Shown: piece by piece, positions 42,159 to 54,010 of the stretch
Layout of the letters: each line of letters opens with the position of its first letter
Numbering within the stretch: the first letter of the stretch is position 1
From: Gemmobacter nectariphilus DSM 15620
GTDB taxonomy: Bacteria; Pseudomonadota; Alphaproteobacteria; Rhodobacterales; Rhodobacteraceae
Assembly (NCBI RefSeq): GCF_000429765.1
Contig: NZ_AUCM01000003.1
Location: forward strand, 227,117-291,116
Direction of reading: 5' to 3'
DNA length: 64,000 nt
Position numbers and translations under genes: made by a program
The notes under the pieces: model-generated
Told to the model about the DNA's origin: nothing
The model's input: only the letters and a program-made list of their open reading frames with translations
Databases searched by the model: none

Positions 42159-43496
42159 ATGGCGCTGTCCCTGATCGTCCTTGCCGCAGGCCAAGGCACC
42201 CGCATGAACTCTGACCTGCCCAAGGTGTTGCACCCGCTGGCCGGGGCGCCGCTTGTCGTCCACGCGCTGGCCGCAGGCCGGGCACTGGACCCCGAGCGCG
42301 TGGTGGTGGTGGCCGGGCACGGCGCCGATCAGGTCGGCAAGGCGGTGCTGGATTTTGACCCCGAGGCACGGATCGTCCTGCAGGAAGATCGCCTTGGCAC
42401 CGCCCATGCCGTCGCGCAGGCCCGGTCCCAGGTCGGGCATGGCGATGCCGTGGTGCTGTATGGCGACACGCCCTTCATCACCCCCGAAACGCTGGAACGC
42501 CTGGTTGCCGCGCGGGCGCGCCATGATGTGGTGGTGCTGGGCTTCAACGCCCTTGATCCGGGCCGCTATGGCCGGCTGGTCACCAGCGGCGATGATCTGC
42601 TGGCCATCGTGGAATGGAAGGATGCCAGCCCCGAGGAACGCGCGATCGAGCTGTGCAATTCGGGCGTCATGGCTGCCGATGCCGGGGTGCTGTTCGACCT
42701 GATCGACCAGGTGGGCAACGACAATGCGGCGGGGGAATATTACCTCACCGATGTGGTGGGCCTGGCCCGCGCGCGCGGCCTGACCGCCGGCGTCGTGATC
42801 TGCGACGAAGCCGAGACGCTGGGCATCAACACCCGCGCCGAACTTGCCGCCGCCGAAGCCGCCTTTCAGGCCCGCAAACGCGCCGAGATGCTGGAGACCG
42901 GCGTCACCATGCAGGCCGCAGATACCGTTTTCTTCGCCTGGGACACCTTCGTCGGGCGCGATGCCACCATCGGCCCCAACGTCGTCTTCGGCCCCGGCGT
43001 CACCGTGGAATCGGGCGCCGAAATCCGCGCCTTCTGCCATCTCGAAGGCTGCCACATCAGCCGCGGCGCCACCGTTGGCCCCTTTGCCCGCCTGCGCCCC
43101 GGCGCGGAACTGGCCGAAGATGTGCATGTCGGCAACTTCGTCGAGATCAAGAACGCCATCCTGGACGAGGGCGTGAAGGTCGGCCATCTGACTTACCTTG
43201 GCGATGCCACGGTGGGCGAACATACCAATATCGGCGCCGGCACCGTGACCTGCAATTACGACGGGGTGATGAAACACCGCACCACCATCGGCAAAGGCGT
43301 CTTCATCGGCTCGGATACCATGCTGGTCGCGCCCGTCACCGTGGGGGATGGCGCGCTGACCGCCAGCGGATCGGTCATCACCCAGGATGTCCCGCCCGAG
43401 GCCCTGGCCGTCGCCCGGGCCCGCCAGGCCAACAAGCCCGGCCTGGCCACGCGCCTGTTCGAGAAGCTGCGCGCCATCAAGGCCGCGCGGGCATGA
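42159..43496 (+). CDS. glmU: Bifunctional UDP-GlcNAc pyrophosphorylase / glucosamine-1-P acetyltransferase
   Basis: 445 residues. The N-terminal uridyltransferase domain has LAAGQGTRMNSDLPKVLHPLAG and later LYGDTPFI. From about residue 235 a left-handed beta-helix with hexapeptide repeats (IGPNVVFGPGVTVESGAEIRAFCHLEGCHISRGATVGPFARLRPGAEL) acetylates glucosamine-1-P. VEIKNAILDEGVKVGHLTYLGDATVG and NIGAGTVTCNYDGVMKHRTTIG contain catalytic-site residues. It makes UDP-GlcNAc, the substrate of MurA (27.9 kb). It precedes glmS, with an 89-bp gap containing a hairpin element. Confidence 0.96.
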   Translation: MALSLIVLAAGQGTRMNSDLPKVLHPLAGAPLVVHALAAGRALDPERVVVVAGHGADQVGKAVLDFDPEARIVLQEDRLGTAHAVAQARSQVGHGDAVVLYGDTPFITPETLERLVAARARHDVVVLGFNALDPGRYGRLVTSGDDLLAIVEWKDASPEERAIELCNSGVMAADAGVLFDLIDQVGNDNAAGEYYLTDVVGLARARGLTAGVVICDEAETLGINTRAELAAAEAAFQARKRAEMLETGVTMQAADTVFFAWDTFVGRDATIGPNVVFGPGVTVESGAEIRAFCHLEGCHISRGATVGPFARLRPGAELAEDVHVGNFVEIKNAILDEGVKVGHLTYLGDATVGEHTNIGAGTVTCNYDGVMKHRTTIGKGVFIGSDTMLVAPVTVGDGALTASGSVITQDVPPEALAVARARQANKPGLATRLFEKLRAIKAARA

Positions 43497-43500
43497 TGGT

Positions 43501-43556
43501 CTTTGCCTTTTCCAAATACCCCACGGGGGTCCGGGGGTGTGAAACCCCCGGTCCTC
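43501..43556 (-). repeat. Dispersed intergenic hairpin element, copy 9 (minus orientation)
   Basis: On the minus strand: CCGGGGGTTTCACACCCCCGG hairpin, ACCCCCGTGGGGTATTT, GGAAAAGGCAAAG tail. It lies between glmU and glmS, both plus strand, so its conserved tail points against the direction of transcription. Confidence 0.75.
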
Positions 43557-43585
43557 TGCCAGCCACAATGACCGGAGTTCAGTAA

Positions 43586-45406
43586 ATGTGCGGCATCGTC
43601 GGAGTGCTGGGCGACCACGAGGTTGCGCCCCTGCTGGTGGAATCGCTCAAGCGGCTGGAATATCGCGGATATGACTCGGCGGGCATCGCCACGGTCGATC
43701 ATGGCCGGCTTGACCGCCGGCGCGCGGTCGGCAAGCTGGTCAACCTATCGGATCTGCTGGTGCATGAACCGCTGACCGGCAAGGCCGGGATCGGCCATAC
43801 CCGCTGGGCCACCCATGGTGCGGCAACGGTGGCCAATGCCCACCCGCACCGCGCGGGTCAGGTCGCGGTTGTCCACAACGGAATCATCGAGAATTTCAAG
43901 GAGTTGCGCGAGGAACTTCTTGCGGCGGGCTATCATCCCGAAAGCCAGACCGATACCGAAACCGTCGCCCTGATGACCCGGCGCCACATGGACGAAGGCG
44001 ACGCGCCGCGCCAGGCGGCCGCCCGCACGCTGGCCCGGCTGGAAGGCGCCTTTGCCCTGTGCTTCCTCTTCGAGGGCGAGGACGATCTGCTGATCGCGGC
44101 CCGCAAGGGCTCGCCGCTGGCGATCGGCCATGGCGATGGCGAGATGTTCGTCGGCTCTGATGCCATCGCGCTGGCGCCGCTGACCGATCGCATCACCTAT
44201 CTGGAAGAAGGCGACCGGGCCGAAGTCACCCGCGCAGGCGCGGTGATCTATGATGCCTCGGGCCGGCTGGCGAACCGGGCCCAGACGCGGATCAAGATCG
44301 ATTCCGTGCGGGTGGAAAAGGGCGGCTATCGCCATTTCATGATGAAGGAAATTGCCGAACAGCCGGTGGTTCTGGCCGATGCCTTGCGCCATTACCTGAC
44401 CCCGGACCGCACGGGCCTGCGCCTGCCGGCCGAGCTGGATTTCACCGGCGTCTCGCGTCTGGTGCTGGTGGCCTGCGGCACGGCGAACATCGCCTGCCAG
44501 GTCGCGAAATACTGGTTCGAACAGCTGGCAGGCCTGCCCTGCGACGTCGATATCGCGTCCGAATTCCGCTATCGCGACCCGGTGCTGGATCCGGCCAGCT
44601 GGGCGGTGTTCGTCAGCCAGTCGGGGGAAACCGCCGATACGCTGGCCGCGCTGCGCCATGCGCAGGACCGGGTGGCGCGCACGCTGGCGGTGGTCAACGT
44701 GCCCACCTCGTCCATGGCGCGCGAGGCCGGGCTTGCCCTGCCGATCCTGGCCGGGATCGAGGTGGGCGTTGCCTCGACCAAGGCCTTCACCAACCAGCTG
44801 CTGGTGCTGGTGCTGATGGCGCTCAAGGCCGGGCTGGACCGCGGGCGGCTGGATGCGGCGGCGGTGGCCGCCCATCTGACCACGCTGGGCAGCCTGCCGG
44901 GGCTGATGAACCATGCGCTGGGGCTGGACGACGACATCCGCGCGCTGGCCACCGATCTGGCCAAGGCGCAGGACGTGCTGTTCCTGGGGCGAGGCCCGAT
45001 GTATCCCCTTGCGCTGGAAGGTGCGCTGAAACTCAAGGAAATCAGCTACATCCACGCCGAAGGTTATGCCTCGGGCGAACTCAAGCACGGCCCCATCGCC
45101 TTGATCGACGCAACGGTCCCCGTGGTCGTGCTGGCCCCGCGCGATGCGCTGTTCGAAAAGACCGTCTCGAACATGCAAGAGGTCATGGCGCGCCATGGCA
45201 AGGTCGTGCTGCTGTCGGACCGGGCGGGTCTGGATCAGGCCGGAGATGGCGTCTGGCACGGCCTTGCGCTGCCCGACGTGCCCGCGCTGCTGGCGCCGAT
45301 CCTGTATGCCGTGCCGGCCCAGTTGCTGGCCTATCATGCGGCGGTGGCCAAGGGGACCGATGTGGATCAGCCGCGCAATCTGGCAAAATCCGTGACTGTG
45401 GAATAG
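43586..45406 (+). CDS. glmS: Glutamine-fructose-6-phosphate aminotransferase
   Basis: 606 residues, full length. After Met removal the catalytic Cys leads the protein (CGIVGVLGDHEVAPLL). GHTRWATHG and the Ntn glutaminase fold follow to ~240, and two SIS isomerase domains fill the rest: LVACGTANIACQVAKYWFEQ, VSQSGETADTLAAL, EVGVASTKAFTNQ, and the C-terminal DQPRNLAKSVTVE. It makes glucosamine-6-P from fructose-6-P and glutamine, entering the UDP-GlcNAc route with GlmU. CGGAG lies before ATG 43586. No glmS ribozyme sequence is visible upstream, as expected outside Firmicutes. Confidence 0.97.
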   Translation: MCGIVGVLGDHEVAPLLVESLKRLEYRGYDSAGIATVDHGRLDRRRAVGKLVNLSDLLVHEPLTGKAGIGHTRWATHGAATVANAHPHRAGQVAVVHNGIIENFKELREELLAAGYHPESQTDTETVALMTRRHMDEGDAPRQAAARTLARLEGAFALCFLFEGEDDLLIAARKGSPLAIGHGDGEMFVGSDAIALAPLTDRITYLEEGDRAEVTRAGAVIYDASGRLANRAQTRIKIDSVRVEKGGYRHFMMKEIAEQPVVLADALRHYLTPDRTGLRLPAELDFTGVSRLVLVACGTANIACQVAKYWFEQLAGLPCDVDIASEFRYRDPVLDPASWAVFVSQSGETADTLAALRHAQDRVARTLAVVNVPTSSMAREAGLALPILAGIEVGVASTKAFTNQLLVLVLMALKAGLDRGRLDAAAVAAHLTTLGSLPGLMNHALGLDDDIRALATDLAKAQDVLFLGRGPMYPLALEGALKLKEISYIHAEGYASGELKHGPIALIDATVPVVVLAPRDALFEKTVSNMQEVMARHGKVVLLSDRAGLDQAGDGVWHGLALPDVPALLAPILYAVPAQLLAYHAAVAKGTDVDQPRNLAKSVTVE

Positions 45407-45442
45407 GTTGCGCGGTATAGTTCAGGCAATGGATTACCCTGC

Positions 45443-46120
45443 ATGACCCCCGATGATGCCCTTGCCGCCCTGATGGCGCTGGCCGATCCGGTCAAGGCCG
45501 ACGAAATGGCGGCCTATCACAAGATCCCGCGCCGGTATCTGGGCATTGCCGTGCCGCAGATCGACGCGCTGGCGCGCGACTGGCGCCAGACCCTGACGCT
45601 CGATGACCGGCTGTCGCTGGCGGCGGCGCTGTGGGACATGGGCATCCACGAAACCATGGTCGCGGCGGCCAAGCTGCTGGAACAGGCCCGCATCCGCCCC
45701 GATGACAGCGGCGCCTGGGCGCTGATCGCCCGCTGGGCCCCCGGGTTCGAAGGGTGGTCCACCGCCGATCACGCCAGCATCGCGGGGCAAAAGCGCCTGG
45801 TGGCCGACCCGTCGCGGCTGGAAACCGTCGCGGGCTGGACCACGCATCCCAACATGTGGACCCGCCGCGCCGCGCTGGTGATGACGCTGCCCTGGGCCAA
45901 GATGAACAATCCCAAGCCGCACGATCTGGACATCCGCGAACGTGTGCTGGGCTGGGCCGAAAACTATGCCGATGACCGCGACTGGTTCATCCAGAAGGCC
46001 ATTGCCTGGTGGCTGCGCGATCTGTCACGGCATGATGCAGACCGCACCCGCGCCTTCCTGGCCGACCATGGCGCACGGCTGAAACCCTTTGCCCGCAAAG
46101 AGGCTGCGCGCCACCTGTAG
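45443..46120 (+). CDS. DNA alkylation repair protein (AlkD/AlkC-like HEAT repeat)
   Basis: 225 residues of alpha-helical repeats. DPVKADEMAAYHKIPRRYLGIAVPQIDALARDW and the central LLSQARIR-type segment with W pairs, WTTHPNMWTRRAALVMTLPWAK and DDRDWFIQKAIAWWLRDLSRHDADRTRAFL match the DNA alkylation repair family (AlkD-type glycosylases). These recognise N3/N7-alkyl purines without base flipping. Arg/Trp/Asp catalytic residues are consistent with WFIQKAIAWWLRD. It lies 36 bp after glmS and converges with a DUF3775 gene 1 bp downstream. Confidence 0.86.
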   Translation: MTPDDALAALMALADPVKADEMAAYHKIPRRYLGIAVPQIDALARDWRQTLTLDDRLSLAAALWDMGIHETMVAAAKLLEQARIRPDDSGAWALIARWAPGFEGWSTADHASIAGQKRLVADPSRLETVAGWTTHPNMWTRRAALVMTLPWAKMNNPKPHDLDIRERVLGWAENYADDRDWFIQKAIAWWLRDLSRHDADRTRAFLADHGARLKPFARKEAARHL

Positions 46121-46121
46121 G

Positions 46122-46439
46122 TTACAGGAAGTCGGCCTCGGCGTCCGAGACATCCACCCCCAGCGCCTCGAGCCCGGCCTCGAGGTTTTCGGACAGATGC
46201 GGCATCCCTGCCAGATAGGTTGCGGTCGGAATCGTCGCCTCGGCAAAGGCGGTCTCGACGGCAGAGGCGTAATCCTCGGGCTCAAAGGCGCCGCGGCCCA
46301 CCCAGGCGATCGCGGTCAGATGCGCCTTTTCATCATCGTTCAGCGCATCGACAAAGGCTTTCATCTCGGCGGCGCCCGCATCGCCCTCGCGCGCGAGGAA
46401 CAGGACTTGCACCACCTTGTCGATCCCGATTTCGATCAT
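46122..46439 (-). CDS. DUF3775 domain protein
   Basis: 105 residues, acidic. IEIGIDKVVQVLFLAREGDAGAAEMKAFVDALNDDEKAHLTAIAWVGRGAFEPEDY matches the alphaproteobacterial DUF3775 family, function unknown. The end is SDAEADFL. ATG 46439 follows GGAGAGGGCC. It is convergent with the alkylation-repair gene and divergent from the TDT transporter, with a 237-bp spacer that contains nothing I recognise. Confidence 0.83.
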   Translation of the reverse strand: MIEIGIDKVVQVLFLAREGDAGAAEMKAFVDALNDDEKAHLTAIAWVGRGAFEPEDYASAVETAFAEATIPTATYLAGMPHLSENLEAGLEALGVDVSDAEADFL

Positions 46440-46676
46440 GGCCCTCTCCGCGACTGACTGGCGCAAGTGTCCGCCCGATGCGCCCCGGATGCAAGCCCTG
46501 CCGCCGGTCCGGGCGCAAGTTTCCATCGCGCGCCATGACGGGGGCGGGTTGCGGTGCCGTTCGGCCAAGACCCGATCTGTGCAGCACAGGAGCCCCGCGG
46601 CGCGCGTCGGGTTGCCGCAGGGGATTGGCCCAAGGTCGCGGCCCTGTTACTTGCGGGAAAACGCAAGGGGTTCGCC

Positions 46677-47644
46677 ATGACCAGTCAGCAGCCGCCCGCC
46701 TTTCGCAACCAGACCCAGCGCGGCCTGTTCCGCCGCACGCCCCCGGCGATCTTCCCGCCGGTGATGGGGCTGTTCGGCCTGGGCCTTGCCTGGCGGCGCG
46801 GGACCGAGGCGGTGGGCCTGCTGCCCGGTCTGGCCGAGGCCCTGCTGGGGGCGGTGACGCTGCTTTATCTGTTCGCGCTGCTGGCCTATCTGGCCAAGGT
46901 CGCACAGCGCCCTGGCGTGGTGGCCGAGGATTTGCGCATCCTGCCCGGGCGGGCCGGGCTGACGGCGGCGAACCTGTCGGGCATGCTGCTTGCGGCGGCA
47001 CTGGTGCCCTATGCGCCGGGGCTGGCGCTGGGGGTGCTGATCGCGGCGCTGGTGGCCCATGTGCTGCTTGGCCTGACCCTGCTGCGCCTGTTCCTGACCG
47101 GGCCCGAAGAGGCGCGGGTGATCACCCCGGTCTGGCATCTGACCTATGTGGGCTACATCATCGCGCCGCTGTCGCTGATCCCGCTGGGCCATGCGGGGCT
47201 GGCGCAAGGGATCCTGTATGCGACCATTCCGGTGGCGGCGGCGATCTGGGCGGTCAGCCTCTATCAGATCGCGACGCGCATTCCGCCAGCGCCGCTGCGC
47301 CCGCTGCTGGCGATCCATCTTGCGCCGGCCAGCCTGTTTGCGACGGTTGCCGCGATGCTGGGTCTTGGCGGGCTGGCCACGGGGTTCCTGGCGCTGGCGC
47401 TGGTGATCTTGCTGGGTCTGGTGGCCGCAAGCGCCTGGCTGACGCAATCCGGGTTTTCGGCGCTGTGGGGCGCCTTCACCTTTCCGATCGCCGCCTGTGC
47501 GTCGGCGCTGCTGGCAAATGGCTGGCAGGTGGCCGGATTGCTGCTTCTGGCGGCTGCCACCGGCATCGTGGTCACGATTGCCGTCAAGGTGATGCAGGCC
47601 TGGGCCAAGGGCGGCCTTGCGGTCAAGACCAACGCCGCGCAGGC

Positions 47645-47648
<4 letters not shown>
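46677..47648 (+). CDS. TDT/SLAC1-family transporter (TehA-like)
   Basis: 323 residues with about ten hydrophobic helices. The N-terminus RTPPAIFPPVMGLFGLGLAWR is typical of the tellurite-resistance/dicarboxylate (TDT) and SLAC1 anion-channel family, as are VWHLTYVGYIIAPLSLIPLGHAGL and AIHLAPASLFATVAAMLG. Substrates range from anions to dicarboxylates, and tellurite resistance is only one phenotype. No tehB partner is nearby. AAGGGG lies before ATG 46677. The 3' end overlaps the convergent amidotransferase gene by 4 bases. Confidence 0.85.
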
Positions 47649-49940
<2,292 letters not shown>

Positions 49941-49957
49941 TCGGGGCCTTCGGGCGG

Positions 49958-49980
49958 GGCGGGCGACAGCCTGGCCCGCC
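49958..49980 (+). terminator. Hairpin after guaB
   Basis: GGCGGGC / GCCCGCC, a 7-bp stem with a 9-nt loop, 18 bp after the stop. No U-tract follows, so terminator function is tentative. Confidence 0.45.
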
Positions 49981-50209
49981 ATCCGGGGCAGTTTCCGCGC
50001 TGCAGCATTCCCGGGCAATTGTACAGCCCTTCGGCCATACCATTGGCACAATCATGCCGAACATCCGGGCAAACGCCCGTTCGATGCTCGCAGGGTGCAA
50101 GTTCTGATGTGACATCTCCTCCAGCGTCATGCTATCGGTGCGAACGAACGTTTCGATTTGACGATTTGACAAGACGGTTCCCCATGACCGTCACAGGGTA
50201 GGAAGACTG

Positions 50210-52204
50210 ATGTCGGGTGATCCGCTTCGTGCGCTGTTCGATATGCCGCGCACCCACAAGCGTATTCTTCAGGTGTTGGCCGATACGATTTTGCTGTCGG
50301 CAAGTTTTGCGCTGGCCATGTTCTTGCGCACCGAAAGCCTTGCGTTTCTGACCCAGGGCAAGGTCTGGGCGGCGCTGGTGGCGGCGCTGCCGGTCACGCT
50401 GATCATCTTTGTCAAGCTGGGCTTCTATCGCGCGGTCATCCGCTATATGGGGCTGCGCGCGCTGATCACCATCGTCAACGGGGTCGTGGCCAGCGCGCTG
50501 GCGGTGTCGGCGATGATCGTCTGGCTGGACCTGCCGATACCGCCGGCCGTGCCGGTGATCTATGCCGTGCTGGCGATGTGCACCGTGGGCGGCGTGCGCT
50601 TTGCGCTGCGCGCCATCTACCAGCGCACCCATTCGCGCGACAAGACGCGGGTGATCATCTATGGCGCGGGACAGTCCGGGCGCCAGACGGTGCATTCGAT
50701 GGGGCAGGGGCTGGAACATACCGCCGTTGCCTTTGTCGACGACAACCCCGACCTGTGGGGCAGCCAGATCGCCGGGCTTCGGGTCTTTGCGCCATCGGAA
50801 CTTGAACGCCTGTTGCGCGATTACGGCGCCAAGGTGCTGCTGCTGGCCATGCCGTCGGTCAGCCGCGCGGTGCGGGCGCAGATCCTCAAGCGGCTGGAAC
50901 ATCTGCCGGTGCGGGTGCAGACCATCCCCGGCATGGCCGAACTGGTGACCGGCAAGCACAAGGTGAACGAGATCACCGAAGTCTCGGTCGAGGATTTGCT
51001 GGGCCGCGATCCGGTGCCGCCGGATGCCGCGCTGATGGCGGCGAACATTCGTGACAAGTCGGTCCTGGTGACGGGCGCCGGCGGGTCGATCGGGGCAGAG
51101 CTGTGCCGCCAGATCCTGCACCAGCGCCCCCGCGTGCTGGTGCTGTTCGAACAATCGGAATACGCGCTGTTCGAGATCGGGCAGGAATTGTCCGCCACCC
51201 GCAAGGCCGAAGGGCTGGACGTGCGGATCGTGCAGGTCCTGGGCACTGTGCGCGACCGGGCACGGATGGAAAAGCTGATGCGCAGCCATGGCGTGCAGAC
51301 GATCTATCATGCCGCAGCCTACAAGCATGTGCCGATGGTCGAGGACAATGCCGTTCAGGGGCTGGCGAACAACCTGTTCGGCACGCTGTCCTGCGCTCAG
51401 GCGGCCCTGGCGGCCGGGGTGGAAAGCTTCACGCTGATCTCGACCGACAAGGCGGTGCGGCCGACCAATGTGATGGGCGCCTCCAAGCGGCTGGCCGAGC
51501 TGGTCTGTCAGGCGCTGGCACATGGCGGGGGCAAGACGCGCTTTTCCATGGTGCGGTTCGGCAATGTGCTGGGGTCTTCGGGCTCGGTGATCCCGCTGTT
51601 TCGCCGCCAGATCGCTGCAGGCGGCCCGGTCACCGTGACCCACCGCGAGATCATGCGCTATTTCATGACCATCACCGAAGCCTCGCAGCTGGTGATCCAG
51701 GCCAGCGCCCTGGCCCATGGGGACAAGGGCGGCAACGTCTTCTTGCTGGACATGGGCGAGCCGGTGAAGATTGCCGAACTGGCCGAGCGGATGATCCGCC
51801 TGTCCGGCTTTACCCCGGTGATCGAGGGCGATCCGGCGGCGCGCAAGACGGCGGCGGTCGCGGATGTGATCCCGATTGCCTTTACGGCGCCGCGCCGGGG
51901 CGAGAAACTGTTCGAAGAGCTGTTCATCGGCACGATCAGCGAGCCGACCCGCCACCCGCGCATTCTGACGGCCAGCGAGACCTCGCTGGACTGGCAGCGA
52001 CTGGCCCCGCTGATCGCCGAGTTGCAGGCCGCCTGCGAGGCCGATGACGAGGCCGAGCTGCGCCGCCTGCTGGCCGATGCCCCCATAGACTTTGCACCGC
52101 GCCGCGCCGGACAGCCGCCGCGCCGCGAGCCCGTTGCTGCGGTCACGCCCGCCATGGTGGCCCCGGCTGGCGGCGTCTTGCAAAGCGGTGCGGCTGGCGG
52201 CTGA
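50210..52204 (+). CDS. Membrane-bound NDP-sugar 4,6-dehydratase (WbpM/CapD/FlaA1-like)
   Basis: 664 residues. Four N-terminal membrane helices (about residues 20-140), a first Rossmann-like domain (TRVIIYGAGQSGRQTV) and the catalytic extended short-chain dehydrogenase domain starting VLVTGAGGSIGAELCRQIL near residue 285. AAAYKHVPMVEDNAVQGLANN and the SMK-type catalytic set STDKAVRPTNVMGASKR (Met in place of Tyr, about residue 420) are the signature of UDP-GlcNAc 4,6-dehydratases. These start routes to UDP-bacillosamine, QuiNAc and other surface amino sugars. The substrate is inferred from the family. AGGAAG precedes ATG 50210. The last 50 residues are Pro/Ala-rich and variable. Confidence 0.92.
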   Translation: MSGDPLRALFDMPRTHKRILQVLADTILLSASFALAMFLRTESLAFLTQGKVWAALVAALPVTLIIFVKLGFYRAVIRYMGLRALITIVNGVVASALAVSAMIVWLDLPIPPAVPVIYAVLAMCTVGGVRFALRAIYQRTHSRDKTRVIIYGAGQSGRQTVHSMGQGLEHTAVAFVDDNPDLWGSQIAGLRVFAPSELERLLRDYGAKVLLLAMPSVSRAVRAQILKRLEHLPVRVQTIPGMAELVTGKHKVNEITEVSVEDLLGRDPVPPDAALMAANIRDKSVLVTGAGGSIGAELCRQILHQRPRVLVLFEQSEYALFEIGQELSATRKAEGLDVRIVQVLGTVRDRARMEKLMRSHGVQTIYHAAAYKHVPMVEDNAVQGLANNLFGTLSCAQAALAAGVESFTLISTDKAVRPTNVMGASKRLAELVCQALAHGGGKTRFSMVRFGNVLGSSGSVIPLFRRQIAAGGPVTVTHREIMRYFMTITEASQLVIQASALAHGDKGGNVFLLDMGEPVKIAELAERMIRLSGFTPVIEGDPAARKTAAVADVIPIAFTAPRRGEKLFEELFIGTISEPTRHPRILTASETSLDWQRLAPLIAELQAACEADDEAELRRLLADAPIDFAPRRAGQPPRREPVAAVTPAMVAPAGGVLQSGAAGG

Positions 52205-52227
52205 GACCGGCGCGGACGGGGGACGGC

Positions 52228-52310
52228 GCAGGGGGGCTTTGCGCCCCCCATGGCATTGGCAGGGCCAATGCCATTCCCCCCGCAGGATATTTTCTTCAAG
52301 GCGAAAAGGG
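52228..52310 (+). repeat. Dispersed intergenic hairpin element, copy 10
   Basis: AGGGGGGCTTTGCGCCCCCC hairpin, TGGCATTGGCAGGGCCAATGCCA-type dyad (stem about 10 bp), CCCCCCGCAGGATATTTT, TTCAAGGCGAAAAGG tail. It separates two convergent genes (dehydratase and pgm), where a bidirectional terminator is expected. Confidence 0.75.
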
Positions 52311-52318
52311 GCGCCGGC

Positions 52319-53947
52319 TCAGGTGATCACGTCGGGCGCGATGCGTCCGGTGTGGCGGGCGATTCCGGCCAGTTCCTCGGCTGCGGCGATCACGGGCGCC
52401 AGCATGTCCTGCGGGTCTGCGCCGAAGGTCTCGGGATCGTCGGAGTGCAGTTCCAGGTAAAGCCGCAGGGTTGCGCCTTCGGTTCCGGTGCCCGAGAGGC
52501 GCAGAACGATCCGGGCGCCATTGGCAAAGATCACCCGAAGGCCCTGACCCTTGCTGACTGATCCGTCCACCGGATCGACATAGGCGAAGTCATCGGCCGC
52601 CGCGACCTTCATGCCCGCGATGGTCTTGCCGGGCAGGGTGTCCAGCGCGCCGCGCAGCTGGGACATGGCGGCTTCGGCCTGCGGCACCGGCAGCGCCTCG
52701 TAGTCGTGGCGCGAATAGAAGGTGCGGCCGAACCGGCGCCAATGCGCGCCCAGCAGATCGCTCACGCCCTGGCCGGTGGCCGCCAGCACATTCAGCCACA
52801 GCAGCACCGCCCAGAGCCCGTCCTTTTCGCGCACATGATCCGAGCCGGTGCCAAAGCTTTCCTCGCCGCAGATCGTGGCGCGGCCAGCGTCCAGCAGGTT
52901 GCCAAAGAACTTCCAGCCGGTCGGGGTTTCATGCGCCTCGATCCCCAGCGCCTCGGCCACGCGGTCGGCGGCGGTGGAGGTGGGCATGGATCGGGCGATC
53001 CCCTTGATCCCGCCAGCATAGCCGGGCGCCAGATGAGCATGGGCCGCCAGAACGGCCAGCGAATCCGACGGATTCACATAGGCGCCGCGGCCAAGGATCA
53101 TGTTGCGATCGCCATCGCCGTCCGAGGCGGCGCCGAAATCGGGGCCGGTCTCTGACATCAGCCGCTCGTAAAGGTCCGAGGCCCAGGTCGGATTGGGATC
53201 GGGGTGCATCCCGCCGAAATCCGGCAGCGGCACCGCATTGACCACCGATCCGGGCGCCGCGCCCAGCCGCCGTTCCAGGATTTCGACCGCATAGGGCCCG
53301 GTCACGGCGCACATGGCATCGAAGCGCAGGGTGAAGCCGCCCGCGATCATCGCGCGGATCGCGTCAAAGTCGAACAGCCGCTCCATCAGCTCGGCATAAT
53401 CCAGCACCGGATCGACGATCTGCACGGCCATGCCGTCCAGATCGGTTTCCCCGATGCGGTCCAGATCAGGCGCCGGCTGGTCCGAAATGCGATAGCCGGT
53501 CAGCCGCTCGCTGGCCGCATGGATCGCGGCGGTCACGGATTCGGGCGCCGGGCCACCATTGCTGATGTTGTATTTGACGCCGAAATCGCCGTCCTCGCCG
53601 CCCGGATTGTGGCTGGCCGACAGCACGATCCCGCCATCCGCCCCATTGAGCCGGATCAGATGCGAGGCGGCCGGGGTCGACAGCAGCCCGCCTTGCGCGA
53701 CAATGACCCGCGCCACGCCGTTGGCCGCCGCCATGCGCAAGATGATCCCCGCCGCCTCGCGCCCGAAAAAGCGCCCGTCGCCGCCAAGGACCAGCACCTT
53801 GCCGCTGGCGCCCACAGCGTCAAAGATCGCCTGGACGAAGCATTCAAGGTAATGCGGCGCGCGGAACTGCGCGGTCTTCTTGCGCAGGCCCGAGGTGCCC
53901 GGCTTCTGGCCGGCAAAGGGGCCGGCGGTGACAAAGGTGCTGGTCAT
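52319..53947 (-). CDS. pgm: Alpha-D-glucose phosphate-specific phosphoglucomutase
   Basis: 542 residues. Interconverts glucose-1-P and glucose-6-P, feeding UDP-glucose and glycogen. KPGTSGLRKKTAQF at the N-terminus, the phosphoserine loop GIVLSASHNPGGEDGDFGVKYN, the metal-binding DFGAASDGDGDRNMILG, the sugar-binding GEESFGTGSDH and the C-terminal phosphate site RLSGTGTEGATLRLY are all present. It starts at ATG 53947 with the family N-terminus. Neighbours (dehydratase, glmU/S, DegT) make it part of a sugar-nucleotide-rich region. Confidence 0.96.
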   Translation of the reverse strand: MTSTFVTAGPFAGQKPGTSGLRKKTAQFRAPHYLECFVQAIFDAVGASGKVLVLGGDGRFFGREAAGIILRMAAANGVARVIVAQGGLLSTPAASHLIRLNGADGGIVLSASHNPGGEDGDFGVKYNISNGGPAPESVTAAIHAASERLTGYRISDQPAPDLDRIGETDLDGMAVQIVDPVLDYAELMERLFDFDAIRAMIAGGFTLRFDAMCAVTGPYAVEILERRLGAAPGSVVNAVPLPDFGGMHPDPNPTWASDLYERLMSETGPDFGAASDGDGDRNMILGRGAYVNPSDSLAVLAAHAHLAPGYAGGIKGIARSMPTSTAADRVAEALGIEAHETPTGWKFFGNLLDAGRATICGEESFGTGSDHVREKDGLWAVLLWLNVLAATGQGVSDLLGAHWRRFGRTFYSRHDYEALPVPQAEAAMSQLRGALDTLPGKTIAGMKVAAADDFAYVDPVDGSVSKGQGLRVIFANGARIVLRLSGTGTEGATLRLYLELHSDDPETFGADPQDMLAPVIAAAEELAGIARHTGRIAPDVIT

Positions 53948-54010
53948 CGGAAACTCCCGTCTCTAACCGGCGCGACCATGGCGAAACGCTGGCCGCAGCG
54001 CAAGCGGGTG

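Noticed and set aside
43557-43585. A glmS ribozyme upstream of glmS
   Set aside because: The spacer is too short and filled by the hairpin element; no ribozyme core is seen, and this class is not expected in proteobacteria.
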